Positions 52,441-61,532 of a stretch of 64,000 bases of DNA are shown piece by piece (positions within the stretch are counted from its first letter, which is position 1; each line of letters starts with the position of its first letter). The stretch lies in contig JBCBSP010000006.1 in assembly GCA_039819095.1 (NCBI GenBank), positions 124,001-188,000 of the forward strand. The letters run 5' to 3'. The notes beneath the pieces were generated by a model. It saw nothing but the letters and a program-made list of their open reading frames with translations, searched no databases and was not told where the DNA came from. The position numbers and the translations under genes were made by a program. Origin of the DNA: JBCBSP01 sp039819095 (GTDB lineage Bacteria > Pseudomonadota > Alphaproteobacteria > Caulobacterales > Maricaulaceae).

Positions 52441-53079
52441 ATGCTTCTGATTCTGGCTCGCCACGGCAATACGTTCGGCCCCGAAGACACGCCCGTCTGG
52501 GTCGGGGCCAATGAAGATCTGCCTCTTGTGGAGAAGGGGCTGGAACAGTCCCGGCAGATTGGCCGCGCAATCCGCGGCGCGGGCGTCGGGCTGGATCGTG
52601 TCATCGCCGGACCCCTGAAACGCACACGGATCGGCGCAGAGCTGGCCGCTGAACAGTGTGGCTTCGTCGGGGAGGTGGAGATTGATGATCGGCTGCGCGA
52701 GATCGATTACGGGGTGTGGGGCGCCAAGTCCGATCTGGAAATCGAGGAAAGCTGGGGGCCCGGCGCGATCGAGGACTGGCGTGAGCGCTCCATCGCGCCG
52801 CGGGGCGCCGGCTGGACGCCCTCTCCGGAGACGCTGAAAGCCAACGCCGCAGCCGTGTTGGACGGTGTCGTGCGCGGGTCCGGCAAGAACGATGCGGTGC
52901 TGATCGTGACATCGAACGGCATCCTGCGGTATTTCCATGCGCTCATCGTCGGCGCCGAGGCTCCGGCGGACGAAGCGAAAGTGAAAACCGGCCGGATCGG
53001 CGCGGCGCGGATCGGTCCGGACGGCGTCACGCCGCTCTGCTGGAACGCGGAAGCTGAACCGGCAGCGCTTGAAGGGTAA
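52441..53079 (+). CDS. Histidine phosphatase superfamily protein with altered active site
   Basis: A 212-residue phosphoglycerate-mutase-like protein. The first catalytic motif is intact (ARHGNTF, His at about residue 8), as are an Arg in GPLKRTRIGAEL and Glu in LREIDYGVWG. The second His, usually in a SHGG context, is replaced by Asn (VTSNGILRYF). Activity as a phosphatase may be weak or changed, or this may be a distinct subfamily. It starts four bases after the kdsB stop, so they are probably co-transcribed, which suggests a sugar-phosphate substrate, though this is inference. Confidence 0.87.
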   Translation: MLLILARHGNTFGPEDTPVWVGANEDLPLVEKGLEQSRQIGRAIRGAGVGLDRVIAGPLKRTRIGAELAAEQCGFVGEVEIDDRLREIDYGVWGAKSDLEIEESWGPGAIEDWRERSIAPRGAGWTPSPETLKANAAAVLDGVVRGSGKNDAVLIVTSNGILRYFHALIVGAEAPADEAKVKTGRIGAARIGPDGVTPLCWNAEAEPAALEG

Positions 53080-53086
53080 CGGGCGG

Positions 53087-54319
53087 GTGAAAACCGAGCG
53101 CCGTATTGTCTGGGTAATGCGCTGCGCCCTGCCCCTCGCCGCCCTGTTCACCATGGCGGGCGGGCTGGGGTTGTCGACCGCTGTCGCGCTGACCGGTCTT
53201 TTCGCCGCGCCCTTGCGGGCCGCCTTTCGAACGCTTTCACGCCCGGGGCCGGCTCTGTTGTTGAGCATCGCCGCCATCGGCTGGATCGCGGCCAGCTATG
53301 CTTGGTCGCCCTATGATCGACCGGACCAGGCGCTGAAGCTGGTGCTTCTGACCCCGCTCTTTGCGCTGGTTCCGCTCGCCGCGTCCGGCCTCGGCCCGCA
53401 CGCTCGCGCTCATTTGCGAACCCTGACGGTGTTCTGCGTAACGGCCACGCTGCTGTTCTTTCTGGCCGAGGTGATAAATGGCGCTGCGGTCTCCACAGCA
53501 TTCAAGCTGCATGTCGAGGGCATGGACCCGGACCGTCCCGACCTCGCGGACTTTGTGATGCGCGTGCTTAGCCGCGGCGCGACGCCCGCCATCATGCTGA
53601 CCGGCCCGGTCGCGCTCATGCTGTGGCGCGGCGATAGCACGGTGCTGCGCTGGTCGGCGGTCGCCATTCTGGTGCTCGCCGCCATCGCATCGGCCTCCTT
53701 CAGGGTGGAAGCCAATATTCTCGCTTTCGCCGGCGGTTTGGTCGCCGGTGCGGCCGCATTGTTCGCACCGCGCCGTGCTCTGCAGAGCCTGCTTGTAGGC
53801 CTGGCCGCGCTGATCCTGATGGCTCCGCTGATCATGGTCGCCCTGCTCAGCCTGATGAGCGAGCCCCTGCGCGCGCAAATCCCGCTCTCCTGGGAGTGGC
53901 GGCTGGAAATCTGGGCGCACGCCAGCACGCTGATCGCTGAACGCCCGCTCTTCGGGCACGGGCTCGACGTGGCGCGCACCATTGACGAAACCGCAATGCT
54001 GCGCGGCATGGAAATCGAGCTTATGTCGCTCCACGCCCACAACGCCGCGCTCCAGATCTGGCTGGACGCCGGCGCGGTGGGCGCGGCTCTGTGCGCCGGC
54101 GCGCTCGGCGCCATGGCCTGGGCGGTCGGGCGGCGTGCGCCGGACACCGATGTCGCCGCCGGCGTCGCCTATGTGGTGACGGTCTGGGTCGTCAGCGTCA
54201 TGCTCGGCTACGGCGTCTGGCAGGAATGGCATCATGGCGCGCTGGCGCTAGCGCTGGCGGTCGCCCTCTTGCTGGAAGGCGCTGGAGAAACGGCCCGAAA
54301 CTTGCCCCGACGGGCCTGA
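53087..54319 (+). CDS. O-antigen ligase-like polytopic membrane protein (Wzy/WaaL family)
   Basis: About 410 residues with some ten hydrophobic segments. The large periplasmic loop is followed by WEWRLEIWAHASTLIAERP, LFGHGLDVAR and HAHNAALQIWLDAGAVG, typical of the Wzy_C/WaaL family that joins or polymerises surface polysaccharide. The start is uncertain: I use GTG at 53087, just after the preceding gene's stop with GAAGGG ten bases upstream; a TTG at 53069 and an ATG at 53117 are alternatives. The neighbouring kdsB and sugar transferase fit a lipopolysaccharide or exopolysaccharide role. Ligase versus polymerase cannot be told apart here. Confidence 0.87.
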   Translation: MKTERRIVWVMRCALPLAALFTMAGGLGLSTAVALTGLFAAPLRAAFRTLSRPGPALLLSIAAIGWIAASYAWSPYDRPDQALKLVLLTPLFALVPLAASGLGPHARAHLRTLTVFCVTATLLFFLAEVINGAAVSTAFKLHVEGMDPDRPDLADFVMRVLSRGATPAIMLTGPVALMLWRGDSTVLRWSAVAILVLAAIASASFRVEANILAFAGGLVAGAAALFAPRRALQSLLVGLAALILMAPLIMVALLSLMSEPLRAQIPLSWEWRLEIWAHASTLIAERPLFGHGLDVARTIDETAMLRGMEIELMSLHAHNAALQIWLDAGAVGAALCAGALGAMAWAVGRRAPDTDVAAGVAYVVTVWVVSVMLGYGVWQEWHHGALALALAVALLLEGAGETARNLPRRA

Positions 54320-54359
54320 AAGAGCGCCCCAACCGGCGCGTTGATCAGGAAAACCGGTC

Positions 54360-55019
54360 ATGGTGGCTCAAGTCGGGGCAACCGAAGCAACACGAACGCG
54401 ACACCCGAAGCTATTGCGTGTCGCGTTGAAACGCGCCTTTGACCTGATCGCGTCAGGCGGCGCGCTTGTACTTCTTTCGCCTTTCCTGCTGGTGATCGGC
54501 CTGCTGATCCGCCTTGATGGCGGTCCGGCTCTGTTCGCCCAGCGACGCATCGGACGTGACGGCCGGGTGTTTCATTGCCTGAAATTCCGCACCATGGCGG
54601 AGGACGCTGAAGCCCGTCTGCAGACTCTGCTGGATGATGATCCGGCGCTGGCTGAGCGCTACCGCATCTACAAGAAGCTCGATGTCGACCCGCGCATCAC
54701 CGAGATCGGCGCGTTTCTTCGCAAGACCAGCCTGGACGAATTGCCCCAGCTGCTCAACGTCATCACCGGTGAGATGAGCCTGATCGGCCCGCGTCCCATG
54801 ATGGAAAACGAGCTGGACGATTACGGCCCGGCCTTCGCTGAGTATCGGGCCGTGCGTCCGGGAATTACCGGGCTGTGGCAGGTGTCGGGGCGTAATACGA
54901 CCACCTTCGCCGAACGCGCCCGGCTGGATCAGCGCTATGTGCAGACCTGGTCGCTGCTTGGAGATCTGCGCATTCTTGCGCTGACCGTGCGCGAAGTGGT
55001 CGCCGGCTCCGGGCGTTGA
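54360..55019 (+). CDS. Bacterial sugar transferase (initiating phosphoglycosyl transferase)
   Basis: Puts the first sugar phosphate on undecaprenyl phosphate in polysaccharide synthesis. The 219-residue protein has one N-terminal hydrophobic segment (about 24-50) and the cytosolic catalytic domain with FAQRRIGRDGRVFHCLKFRTM, DPRITEIGAFLRKTSLDELP, NVITGEMSLIGPRP and RPGITGLWQVSGRN. The DE pair in SLDELPQ is the expected catalytic site. It is the short monotopic type, without the extra helices of WbaP. AGGA lies nine bases before the ATG. Position after the ligase-like gene supports a shared surface polysaccharide. Confidence 0.94.
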   Translation: MVAQVGATEATRTRHPKLLRVALKRAFDLIASGGALVLLSPFLLVIGLLIRLDGGPALFAQRRIGRDGRVFHCLKFRTMAEDAEARLQTLLDDDPALAERYRIYKKLDVDPRITEIGAFLRKTSLDELPQLLNVITGEMSLIGPRPMMENELDDYGPAFAEYRAVRPGITGLWQVSGRNTTTFAERARLDQRYVQTWSLLGDLRILALTVREVVAGSGR

Positions 55020-55086
55020 TACGGTTTCAGCGAATGGTCACAATTTGCGCCTAAGGGCTAGGCTCAAACACCCTTGGGAGGCAATC

Positions 55087-55743
55087 GTGGACCTGTTTCT
55101 GGACACTGCAGAGCTTGATGAGATCACCGCGCGCACCGGCGCCGGGCTCGTTGATGGCGTGACAACCAACCCGTCGCTGATCGCCAAATCCGGTGCGGAC
55201 GTGTTCGAACGCGTCGAGCAAATCTGCCAGGCGGTGGACGGCCCGGTCTCCGCTGAAGTCGTCGCGACCGATACCGACGCCATGCTGGCGGAGGGCCGCC
55301 GACTGCGTCAGATCGCCGACAATGTCGTTATCAAGCTTCCGCTCACGCCCGCCGGGCTGGCCGCCTGCCGCACGCTCCATGACGAGGGCGCCCCAACCAA
55401 TGTCACGCTGTGCTTTTCGGTGAACCAGGCGCTGCTCGCGGCCAAGGCGGGCGCGACCTTCATTTCGCCCTTCATCGGCCGGGTGGAGGATATGGGCGGG
55501 GATGGCCAGGCGCTTCTGGCCGGCATTCGCGAGGTCTATGACCAGTTCGGCTTCGAAACGCAGATCCTCGCCGCTTCGCTGCGCTCTCCGGCCCATGTTG
55601 AAATGGCCGCCCTGACCGGCTGCGATTGCGCGACGGTGCCGCCGAAAGTCTTTGACGCGCTGGTCAAACACCCGCTCACCGACGCCGGGCTTGAGGCCTT
55701 CTTGAGCGATTGGCGCAAGACCGGGCGCGGCGGCCTGGTCTAA
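55087..55743 (+). CDS. tal: Small transaldolase / fructose-6-phosphate aldolase-like protein
   Basis: A 218-residue (beta/alpha)8 aldolase of the TalC/FSA group. It starts DLFLDTAELDEI, has DGVTTNPSLIAKSG, the Schiff-base lysine in NVVIKLPLTPAG (about residue 83), TLCFSVNQALLAAKAGATFISPFIGR and ILAASLRSPAHV. I use the GTG at 55087, with GGGAGG five bases upstream; the usual MKFFLDTA-type start matches this position. Most members annotated this way are transaldolases; FSA activity is possible. Its partner transketolase lies in the same window but not adjacent. Confidence 0.94.
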   Translation: MDLFLDTAELDEITARTGAGLVDGVTTNPSLIAKSGADVFERVEQICQAVDGPVSAEVVATDTDAMLAEGRRLRQIADNVVIKLPLTPAGLAACRTLHDEGAPTNVTLCFSVNQALLAAKAGATFISPFIGRVEDMGGDGQALLAGIREVYDQFGFETQILAASLRSPAHVEMAALTGCDCATVPPKVFDALVKHPLTDAGLEAFLSDWRKTGRGGLV

Positions 55744-55822
55744 AGCCCAGACTTCAAGACCAGCTTGCCAAGGCGCTCGCAAAGCGGATGATCGCGCACC
55801 AATAGCCAGCAGGGCAGGACGC

Positions 55823-57175
55823 ATGAGCAAACGATATTTCGGTACGGACGGCATTCGCGGCGCGACCAATACCGCGCCCATGACCGCTGAGATGGCGCTC
55901 AAGCTGGGCATGGCGGCCGCTCAATATTTCCGCTCCGACACCAGCCGGCGTCATCAGGTCGTAATCGGCAAGGACACCCGCCTGTCCGGCTACATGCTGG
56001 AAAGCGCGCTTGTGTCGGGCTTTACCAGCGCGGGCATGGACGTGATGCAGTTCGGCCCGCTGCCGACCCCGGCGGTGGCGACGCTGACGCGGTCGCTGCG
56101 GGCGGATATGGGCGTGATGATCACCGCCTCGCACAATCCGTATCATGATAACGGCATCAAGCTGTTCGGCCCGGACGGGTTCAAGCTCGATGACGCCGCC
56201 GAGCTTGAGATTGAGGCGCTGATGGACGGCGCCGCCGAAGATGCGCTCGCCGATCCTGAAGACATCGGCCGGGCCCGCCGGATCGACGATTCCCAGGCGC
56301 GCTATGTGGAGATCGTCAAAGCGACCTTCCCGCGCCACCTGCGCTTAAGCGGTCTTCGCATTGTCGTCGATTGCGCCAACGGGGCCGCCTACAAGGTCGC
56401 CCCGGCGGCGCTGTGGGAGCTCGGCGCGGATGTGGTGCCGATCAATGTCGAACCGAACGGTTTCAACATCAATGAAGATTGCGGCGCCGTCGCGCCGGAC
56501 GCGCTGGCGCGGGAAGTGGTGCGCTATCGGGCCGATATCGGGCTGGCGCTCGATGGCGACGCCGACCGCCTGATCGTCAGCGATGAAAAAGGCGAGATCA
56601 TCGATGGCGACCAGCTGATCGGCCTGATCGCCGGCGCCTGGAAGGCGTCCGACAGGCTGGCGACCGACACGGTCGTGACCACGTTAATGTCCAATCTCGG
56701 ACTGGAGCAGCATCTGCAGCGGATCGGTCTGAAGCTGGACCGCACGAAGGTGGGCGATCGCTATGTTGTCGAGCGAATGCGCTCAGGCGGCGCCAATCTG
56801 GGCGGCGAGCAGTCCGGCCATATCGTCATGAGCGATTTTGCGACCACGGGCGACGGCATGATCGCCGCGCTGCAGGTGCTCGCCCATATCGTGGAAGCCG
56901 ATAAGCCGGCCAGCGAGGTGCTCAACGTGTTCGAACGCGCTCCGCAGCTTCTGAAGAATGTGCGCTATGAGCGCGGCGCCAAGCCGCTGGAACTGGACGA
57001 GGTGAAAGCCGCAATCAGCGAGGCCGAGGCGAGCCTGAACGGCAAGGGCCGGCTTCTGGTGCGCAAATCAGGAACCGAACCTGTGATCCGTGTCATGGCC
57101 GAAGGCGACAAGAAGCTCATCCGCCGCGTCGTGGACGATATCTGCGGCGTGCTGGAACAATCATCGAGCGCCTGA
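55823..57175 (+). CDS. glmM: Phosphoglucosamine mutase
   Basis: Converts glucosamine 6-phosphate to the 1-phosphate for UDP-GlcNAc, hence peptidoglycan and lipid A. It begins RYFGTDGIRG, the active-site serine loop is ITASHNPYHDNGIK (about 97-110), the metal loop DGDADRLIVSDE follows, then GGEQSGHIVMSD and the phosphate-binding RKSGTEPVIRVM. At 450 residues it is normal, and the TASHNP-type loop with the GlmM-specific start separates it from phosphomannomutase. Confidence 0.97.
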   Translation: MSKRYFGTDGIRGATNTAPMTAEMALKLGMAAAQYFRSDTSRRHQVVIGKDTRLSGYMLESALVSGFTSAGMDVMQFGPLPTPAVATLTRSLRADMGVMITASHNPYHDNGIKLFGPDGFKLDDAAELEIEALMDGAAEDALADPEDIGRARRIDDSQARYVEIVKATFPRHLRLSGLRIVVDCANGAAYKVAPAALWELGADVVPINVEPNGFNINEDCGAVAPDALAREVVRYRADIGLALDGDADRLIVSDEKGEIIDGDQLIGLIAGAWKASDRLATDTVVTTLMSNLGLEQHLQRIGLKLDRTKVGDRYVVERMRSGGANLGGEQSGHIVMSDFATTGDGMIAALQVLAHIVEADKPASEVLNVFERAPQLLKNVRYERGAKPLELDEVKAAISEAEASLNGKGRLLVRKSGTEPVIRVMAEGDKKLIRRVVDDICGVLEQSSSA

Positions 57176-57190
57176 CCTGAGACTGAGCCC

Positions 57191-58318
57191 ATGCCGGATA
57201 TCTCAGCGCTGCACTTCAGCTGGCGAACCGCGCTGCTTTTGTTGGCCGCCCTGCATCTTGTCATCGCCGCCGTCCTGCTCTGGCGGCGCGATCTAGAGCG
57301 ATTATCGAACCGGCTTCTTGCTGTTCTGCTGATCGCGGTGGTGATGGCCTTCATTCCCCAGATCATTGGCTTCGCCGGCTTTTACAACGCCTTTCCCCAG
57401 CTCACCTTTGCGCCTTTCAACGTGACTCTGGCGTACGGGCCGCTTGTCTACGCCTATGCTGGCGCGCTCACGCTGGGCCGGCTGCCGCGGCCCGGGTTGT
57501 GGCTGTTCGCGCCGGCGGCGCTGCAGTTCGCCTACTACAGCGTCAACTTCATACGTATGGACTGGGAGACGAAGTTCGCCTTCACCCGCACGTTTCACAA
57601 TCCCTACATCGTACCGCTGGAGGCGGTGCTGGCGCTCGGGTTCGGCGTCGCGGGCGTCGCAGCGTCGGCGCGACTACAGCTGCTCTACAACGCATTTTTG
57701 AATCGGCGCACCTCTGCGAAAGCTCAGTTCGATGCTCGCTGGTTCTCCGCCTTCCTGCTCGCCATGGGCGCGGTGTTCGCGCTCGCGATCGGATTTGAAC
57801 TCTGGGGGCTGATCGTAGGCGGGCTCAGCTATGTTCAGGGCTTCTGGTTCTATCTCGCCGTCGGCGTGATCTGTTATGCGCTGGCTCTGGCTGCGCTGAT
57901 CACTGTGCGTCATCCTTTCCCCAAGATAACGCGCATGGATGCCGAAGGCGCTGCGGTTTCGGCTCCGGTCGGCCGCGACTGGGCTGCGGAGGCGCAGACC
58001 CTGCGTCAGAGGATACTGGAGGAAAGCTGGCACCTGGAGCCGCAACTGTCCCTGACCGAGCTGGCGCGTCGCATGGCGACGAATGAGAGCTATCTGTCGC
58101 GCGCGATCAATCAGGGCGCGGGCTGTAACTTCAATCAATTCATCAACGCTATGCGGGTTGATGCGGCGAAGACCCTCCTGAGCGCCTCCGCCGATGACGT
58201 GCTCGCCATTGCATTCGATAGCGGATTTAACTCCAAGGCGACCTTCAATCGGGTGTTCCGCGATATCGCCGGCGTCACGCCACGCGCGTGGCGGGCGCAA
58301 ACGTCTCAAAACCCGTAA
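57191..58318 (+). CDS. AraC-family regulator with N-terminal membrane domain
   Basis: The first 240 residues contain about seven hydrophobic segments; the last 100 carry an AraC-type double helix-turn-helix (LSLTELARRMATNESYLSRA, then VLAIAFDSGFNSKATFNRVF and FRDIAGVTPRAWR). A membrane-bound sensor that controls transcription directly is implied. Such 7TM-AraC proteins are known, but their ligands mostly are not. It is encoded 16 bases after glmM and 91 bases before the S41 peptidase, its likely target. The ribosome binding site is weak. Confidence 0.9.
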   Translation: MPDISALHFSWRTALLLLAALHLVIAAVLLWRRDLERLSNRLLAVLLIAVVMAFIPQIIGFAGFYNAFPQLTFAPFNVTLAYGPLVYAYAGALTLGRLPRPGLWLFAPAALQFAYYSVNFIRMDWETKFAFTRTFHNPYIVPLEAVLALGFGVAGVAASARLQLLYNAFLNRRTSAKAQFDARWFSAFLLAMGAVFALAIGFELWGLIVGGLSYVQGFWFYLAVGVICYALALAALITVRHPFPKITRMDAEGAAVSAPVGRDWAAEAQTLRQRILEESWHLEPQLSLTELARRMATNESYLSRAINQGAGCNFNQFINAMRVDAAKTLLSASADDVLAIAFDSGFNSKATFNRVFRDIAGVTPRAWRAQTSQNP

Positions 58319-58409
58319 ATCATGGCCTGAACGGTCAATCGAGACGCATTTGGCGTCCTCAGGTCCGATATCGGCCGGGCGACCAAACACCGATTGAAAG
58401 GACCGTCTG

Positions 58410-59879
58410 ATGCTCGCCGTTCTACTGACCGCTTTCCACCTCGCTTCCGCCCCGGCGGCCCCTGCTGATATCGGGCCGGATATCAGCGCTGAAGCCGCCC
58501 GCGCCGATCTCGCCCTGGCGCGCGAAGCACTCTCACGCATTCATCCCGGATATGATCGCTACACCTCCGCTGAGACGCTGGACGCGGCGTGGGCGCTCGC
58601 TGAGCATCGCGCCGACGGGGATGTTGACCGGCTCTATCTGGATCTATCCCGGATCCTGGCGGAAATCCGCTGCGACCATACCAAGGCGGAACTTCCGCAG
58701 GCCGCAGCCGAGGCGCGCGAGACAGCGCCGGTCTATCTGCCCTTCCGCTTCCGCATTTTCGGCGCCGCGCCGGAAGACTGGCGGATGGTGGTGGACCATC
58801 CTGGACAGACGGGTCTTGTTCGCGGCGAAGAAATTCTCACCATCGACGGGGACGCCGCTGGCGAACGCCTTCGCGCGGTCGCCGCATTCATGCCGGTTGA
58901 CGGCTTCACCGACCATGTCAAACCGTTGGTGATCGCCGGTACGACGGAATTCCTGGGTTCCGGCTTCGATCATTTCGACCCGATGTTGAACGCGTTTACC
59001 CAAACCGTTGACCTGACCGTGCGCGGTCTGGATGGCGAGGTCCGGCAGGTTCGCGCACGCCGGATCGGTTACGAATCCTTCCGTGAGATCGGCGCCGACG
59101 GACGCCGGTTCCGGAACTTCTCCGACCCAGATATGAGCGGGGTGGATTTTCCGGCGCCCGGCGTCGCGGTGATGCGGGTGGACACGTTTGTGAACTACCG
59201 TACGCCGGTTGAACCGGAAGAGGTATACGGTCCGCTCTTCGATGCCGTCGCGGAAGCCGGCGTAGAGACGTTGATCATCGATCTGCGTCGCAATGGCGGC
59301 GGGTCTGGAGACGCACAGTTCGGGCTGTTACGCCGCCTGCTCCTGGAGCCGGCTGAACCGGTGCGCGACGTGCGAGTGAGATCGATCGATCTGACCGGCC
59401 TTCGCGAACATATGAACACGTGGATCCCGCAGGCGCTGGACCCGCAGCCGGAATACTTCAATGCCCGGTCTGACGGCTGGTGGTCGGTGAAGCCCGCCTT
59501 CGGCGGCGCTCAAGGCGTTGTTGAGCCGCACCCGGAAGCCTTCCAGGGCGAGGTGATCCTTCTGACCAGCCGGGCGAACTCATCAGGATCGACAAGCTTC
59601 ACTGCAGCCCTGCGCGAGACGGACCGAGCGACCCTCGTAGGCGAGCCAACCGGGGGCAGCCAGGAAGGCCCGACCGCTGGCGTCATCTATTTCCTCACCC
59701 TGCCCAACTCCGGCATCGTCGTGCGCGTGCCGTGGCAATTCACAGAGCAGGGCGTCACCGATCCGGTGTATGGGCGCGGTTTCGATCCTGACGTGCGTGC
59801 GCCGCTGACTTATGAGGCATGGATGGACGGTCAAGACCCGGCGCTTGAAGCGGCCATCGCCCTGGCGACGGAGCGCTAG
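58410..59879 (+). CDS. S41-family peptidase (C-terminal processing peptidase-like), exported
   Basis: A 489-residue serine peptidase-like protein. It has a signal peptide (about 1-18), a helical N-terminal region, a PDZ-like segment (GLVRGEEILTIDGDAAG at about 130-146), and an S41 catalytic domain with VAVMRVDTFVNYR, LIIDLRRNGGGSGDA, the serine region TSRANSSGSTSFTAAL and GEPTGGSQEGPT. These motifs are those of tricorn/CtpA-like enzymes. The substrate is unknown. AAAGGA is seven bases before the ATG. It follows an AraC-type membrane regulator and ends overlapping the stop of the convergent phosphoesterase gene. Confidence 0.9.
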   Translation: MLAVLLTAFHLASAPAAPADIGPDISAEAARADLALAREALSRIHPGYDRYTSAETLDAAWALAEHRADGDVDRLYLDLSRILAEIRCDHTKAELPQAAAEARETAPVYLPFRFRIFGAAPEDWRMVVDHPGQTGLVRGEEILTIDGDAAGERLRAVAAFMPVDGFTDHVKPLVIAGTTEFLGSGFDHFDPMLNAFTQTVDLTVRGLDGEVRQVRARRIGYESFREIGADGRRFRNFSDPDMSGVDFPAPGVAVMRVDTFVNYRTPVEPEEVYGPLFDAVAEAGVETLIIDLRRNGGGSGDAQFGLLRRLLLEPAEPVRDVRVRSIDLTGLREHMNTWIPQALDPQPEYFNARSDGWWSVKPAFGGAQGVVEPHPEAFQGEVILLTSRANSSGSTSFTAALRETDRATLVGEPTGGSQEGPTAGVIYFLTLPNSGIVVRVPWQFTEQGVTDPVYGRGFDPDVRAPLTYEAWMDGQDPALEAAIALATER

Positions 59880-60694
59880 CGCCCCGGCGCGAGCTGGGAC
59901 AGGCGCCCGCCGATGCGGATGGGCTCGCAGCGCACGGCGAGCCCTGATGCATCGTCGGTTTCCACATAGAGGCCGCAGGCGGTCGCCTCTCCGCTGGCCG
60001 GGGTGAAGCGTCCTGAACGCATATGCGTGGTGAAGCGCGCGATCGGCTCTTCCTTGTTCATGCCGATCACCGAGTCGTAATCACCACACATGCCGGCATC
60101 GGTCTGATAGGCGGTTCCGCCGGGCAGGATCTGGTGATCCGCCGTCGGCACATGGGTGTGCGTGCCCACGACAAGGCTGGCGCGCCCGTCCAGGAAATGG
60201 CCCATCGCGCCCTTCTCGCTTGTCGCCTCGCCATGCATGTCGATGAGGATGGCGTCCGCCGCCGCGCCAAGCGGGCAGGCGGAGAGCTGCGCCTCGACTG
60301 TGGCGAACGGATCGTCAAGCGGCTGCATGAAAAGCCGGAGCAGCACGTTGACCACAAGGATGCGGCGTCCGTCAGGAAGATCATAAAGCGAGGCGCCGCG
60401 TCCTGGCGCTGTGCCTTCGGGATAATTGACCGGGCGCAGCAGGCGCGGCTCGCGTTCGATATAGGTCAGAGCCTCGTTCTGGTCCCAGGCGTGATTGCCG
60501 AGCGTGAGCACGTCAGCCCCTGCATCGAACAGCTCATTGGCCGTGCGTTCGGTAATGCCGAACCCGCCCGCCGCGTTCTCCGCATTGACCACCACGAAAT
60601 CAAGGCTGAGCTGATCACGCAGACCCGGCAGATGATCGACCACCGCCGCACGGCCCGACTTGCCAACAACATCTCCGAAAAAGGCGATACGCAT
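59876..60694 (-). CDS. YmdB-family metallophosphoesterase
   Basis: A 272-residue calcineurin-like enzyme of the TIGR00282/YmdB group, which in other bacteria hydrolyses 2',3'-cyclic nucleotides. Metal-binding motifs are FFGDVVGKSGR, VVNAENAAGG, LTLGNHAWDQ, MHGEATSEKGA and VVGTHTHVPTADH. The ATG at 60694 has AAGGAG six bases before it and starts MRIAFFGD as expected; an in-frame upstream Met at 60748 is rejected. It is cytosolic. Confidence 0.94.
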   Translation of the reverse strand: MRIAFFGDVVGKSGRAAVVDHLPGLRDQLSLDFVVVNAENAAGGFGITERTANELFDAGADVLTLGNHAWDQNEALTYIEREPRLLRPVNYPEGTAPGRGASLYDLPDGRRILVVNVLLRLFMQPLDDPFATVEAQLSACPLGAAADAILIDMHGEATSEKGAMGHFLDGRASLVVGTHTHVPTADHQILPGGTAYQTDAGMCGDYDSVIGMNKEEPIARFTTHMRSGRFTPASGEATACGLYVETDDASGLAVRCEPIRIGGRLSQLAPGR

Positions 60695-60764
60695 CGGGCG
60701 CTCCTTGAAAGACCCGCGGATATAGCCGTGCGCCGGCGAGCTTGCCAATCCGCAGCGCGGAGCT

Positions 60765-61385
60765 TCAGCCCGTCAGAGCATCAAAGGGCAATTGGAAGGT
60801 GGCTGCGCCGAATTCCTCATGCAGGCGCTGAAAGGTCGGCGCATCGACGCGCTGGATATCGCAGACGCACCAGATCTCTCCATCGCTGGTGAAGTGCGGC
60901 GTATCCATAGTGCGTATGTGCACCGGGCCATCGGGGCCCTCCAAAACATTCAGGGAAATCGTCATGGCCAGCTCGCCCCGAAAAATGCCCGCCGCCTCCC
61001 ATCGTTCGGTCACCACATCAACAGCGGGACCGAAAAGCCCGTAAATCGGGCGACCGCGCAGATCGGCTGGCGCCAGCCCGGCCTCGCTCAAGGCCGGCTG
61101 ATTGATTTCCAGGAACACTGCGCCCGGCCCAACCAGCGAGCTTGGCCAGAACGCGTTGCGCACGCGGGCGCGAACCACCGCGTCCTGGCGACCGGAGTCG
61201 CTCTGACGCTGCAAGTCCAGAAGACGCCGGCGCAGGGAGGGCCGAGGCTCATCAAGGCCGCGCTCCCAGCGCGAAACGGCCGTCTGATCGACCCCGAGCC
61301 GATCTGCGAGCGTTTGCTGACTCAGCCCTTGTCGCTGGCGCAGGGCGCGCACCAGGCGCGGCCATTGAGAACTTGCAAAGCTCAT
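60765..61385 (-). CDS. XRE-type regulator with C-terminal PAS-like sensor domain
   Basis: A 206-residue protein: XRE helix-turn-helix at about residues 8-60 (LRQRQGLSQQTLADRLGV, DQTAVSRWERG), then a domain of about 120 residues that looks like a PAS fold (FLEINQPALSEAG, DLRGRPIYGLFG, RTMDTPHFTSDG). It is divergent from the second TonB receptor (start 61533), with 147 bases between them, so it probably controls that receptor. Ligand unknown. ATAGG lies before its ATG. Confidence 0.83.
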   Translation of the reverse strand: MSFASSQWPRLVRALRQRQGLSQQTLADRLGVDQTAVSRWERGLDEPRPSLRRRLLDLQRQSDSGRQDAVVRARVRNAFWPSSLVGPGAVFLEINQPALSEAGLAPADLRGRPIYGLFGPAVDVVTERWEAAGIFRGELAMTISLNVLEGPDGPVHIRTMDTPHFTSDGEIWCVCDIQRVDAPTFQRLHEEFGAATFQLPFDALTG

Positions 61386-61532
61386 TAAACCTATCCGCGC
61401 ACTCGCCGCACGATCAGCGCTCGGAGTTAGGCGTTTTCAGGAGCGAGCGTCAAATCAGTTTGTTCAAAGCGTCCAAGAACCATCAAGCATGACCGCTACA
61501 CTTGAAAAATCCTGACCACATGGAGGGGTCCC

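Noticed and set aside
61386..61532. Cobalamin riboswitch ahead of the BtuB-size TonB receptor
   Set aside because: The 147-base gap is too short and lacks the conserved B12-box sequence.
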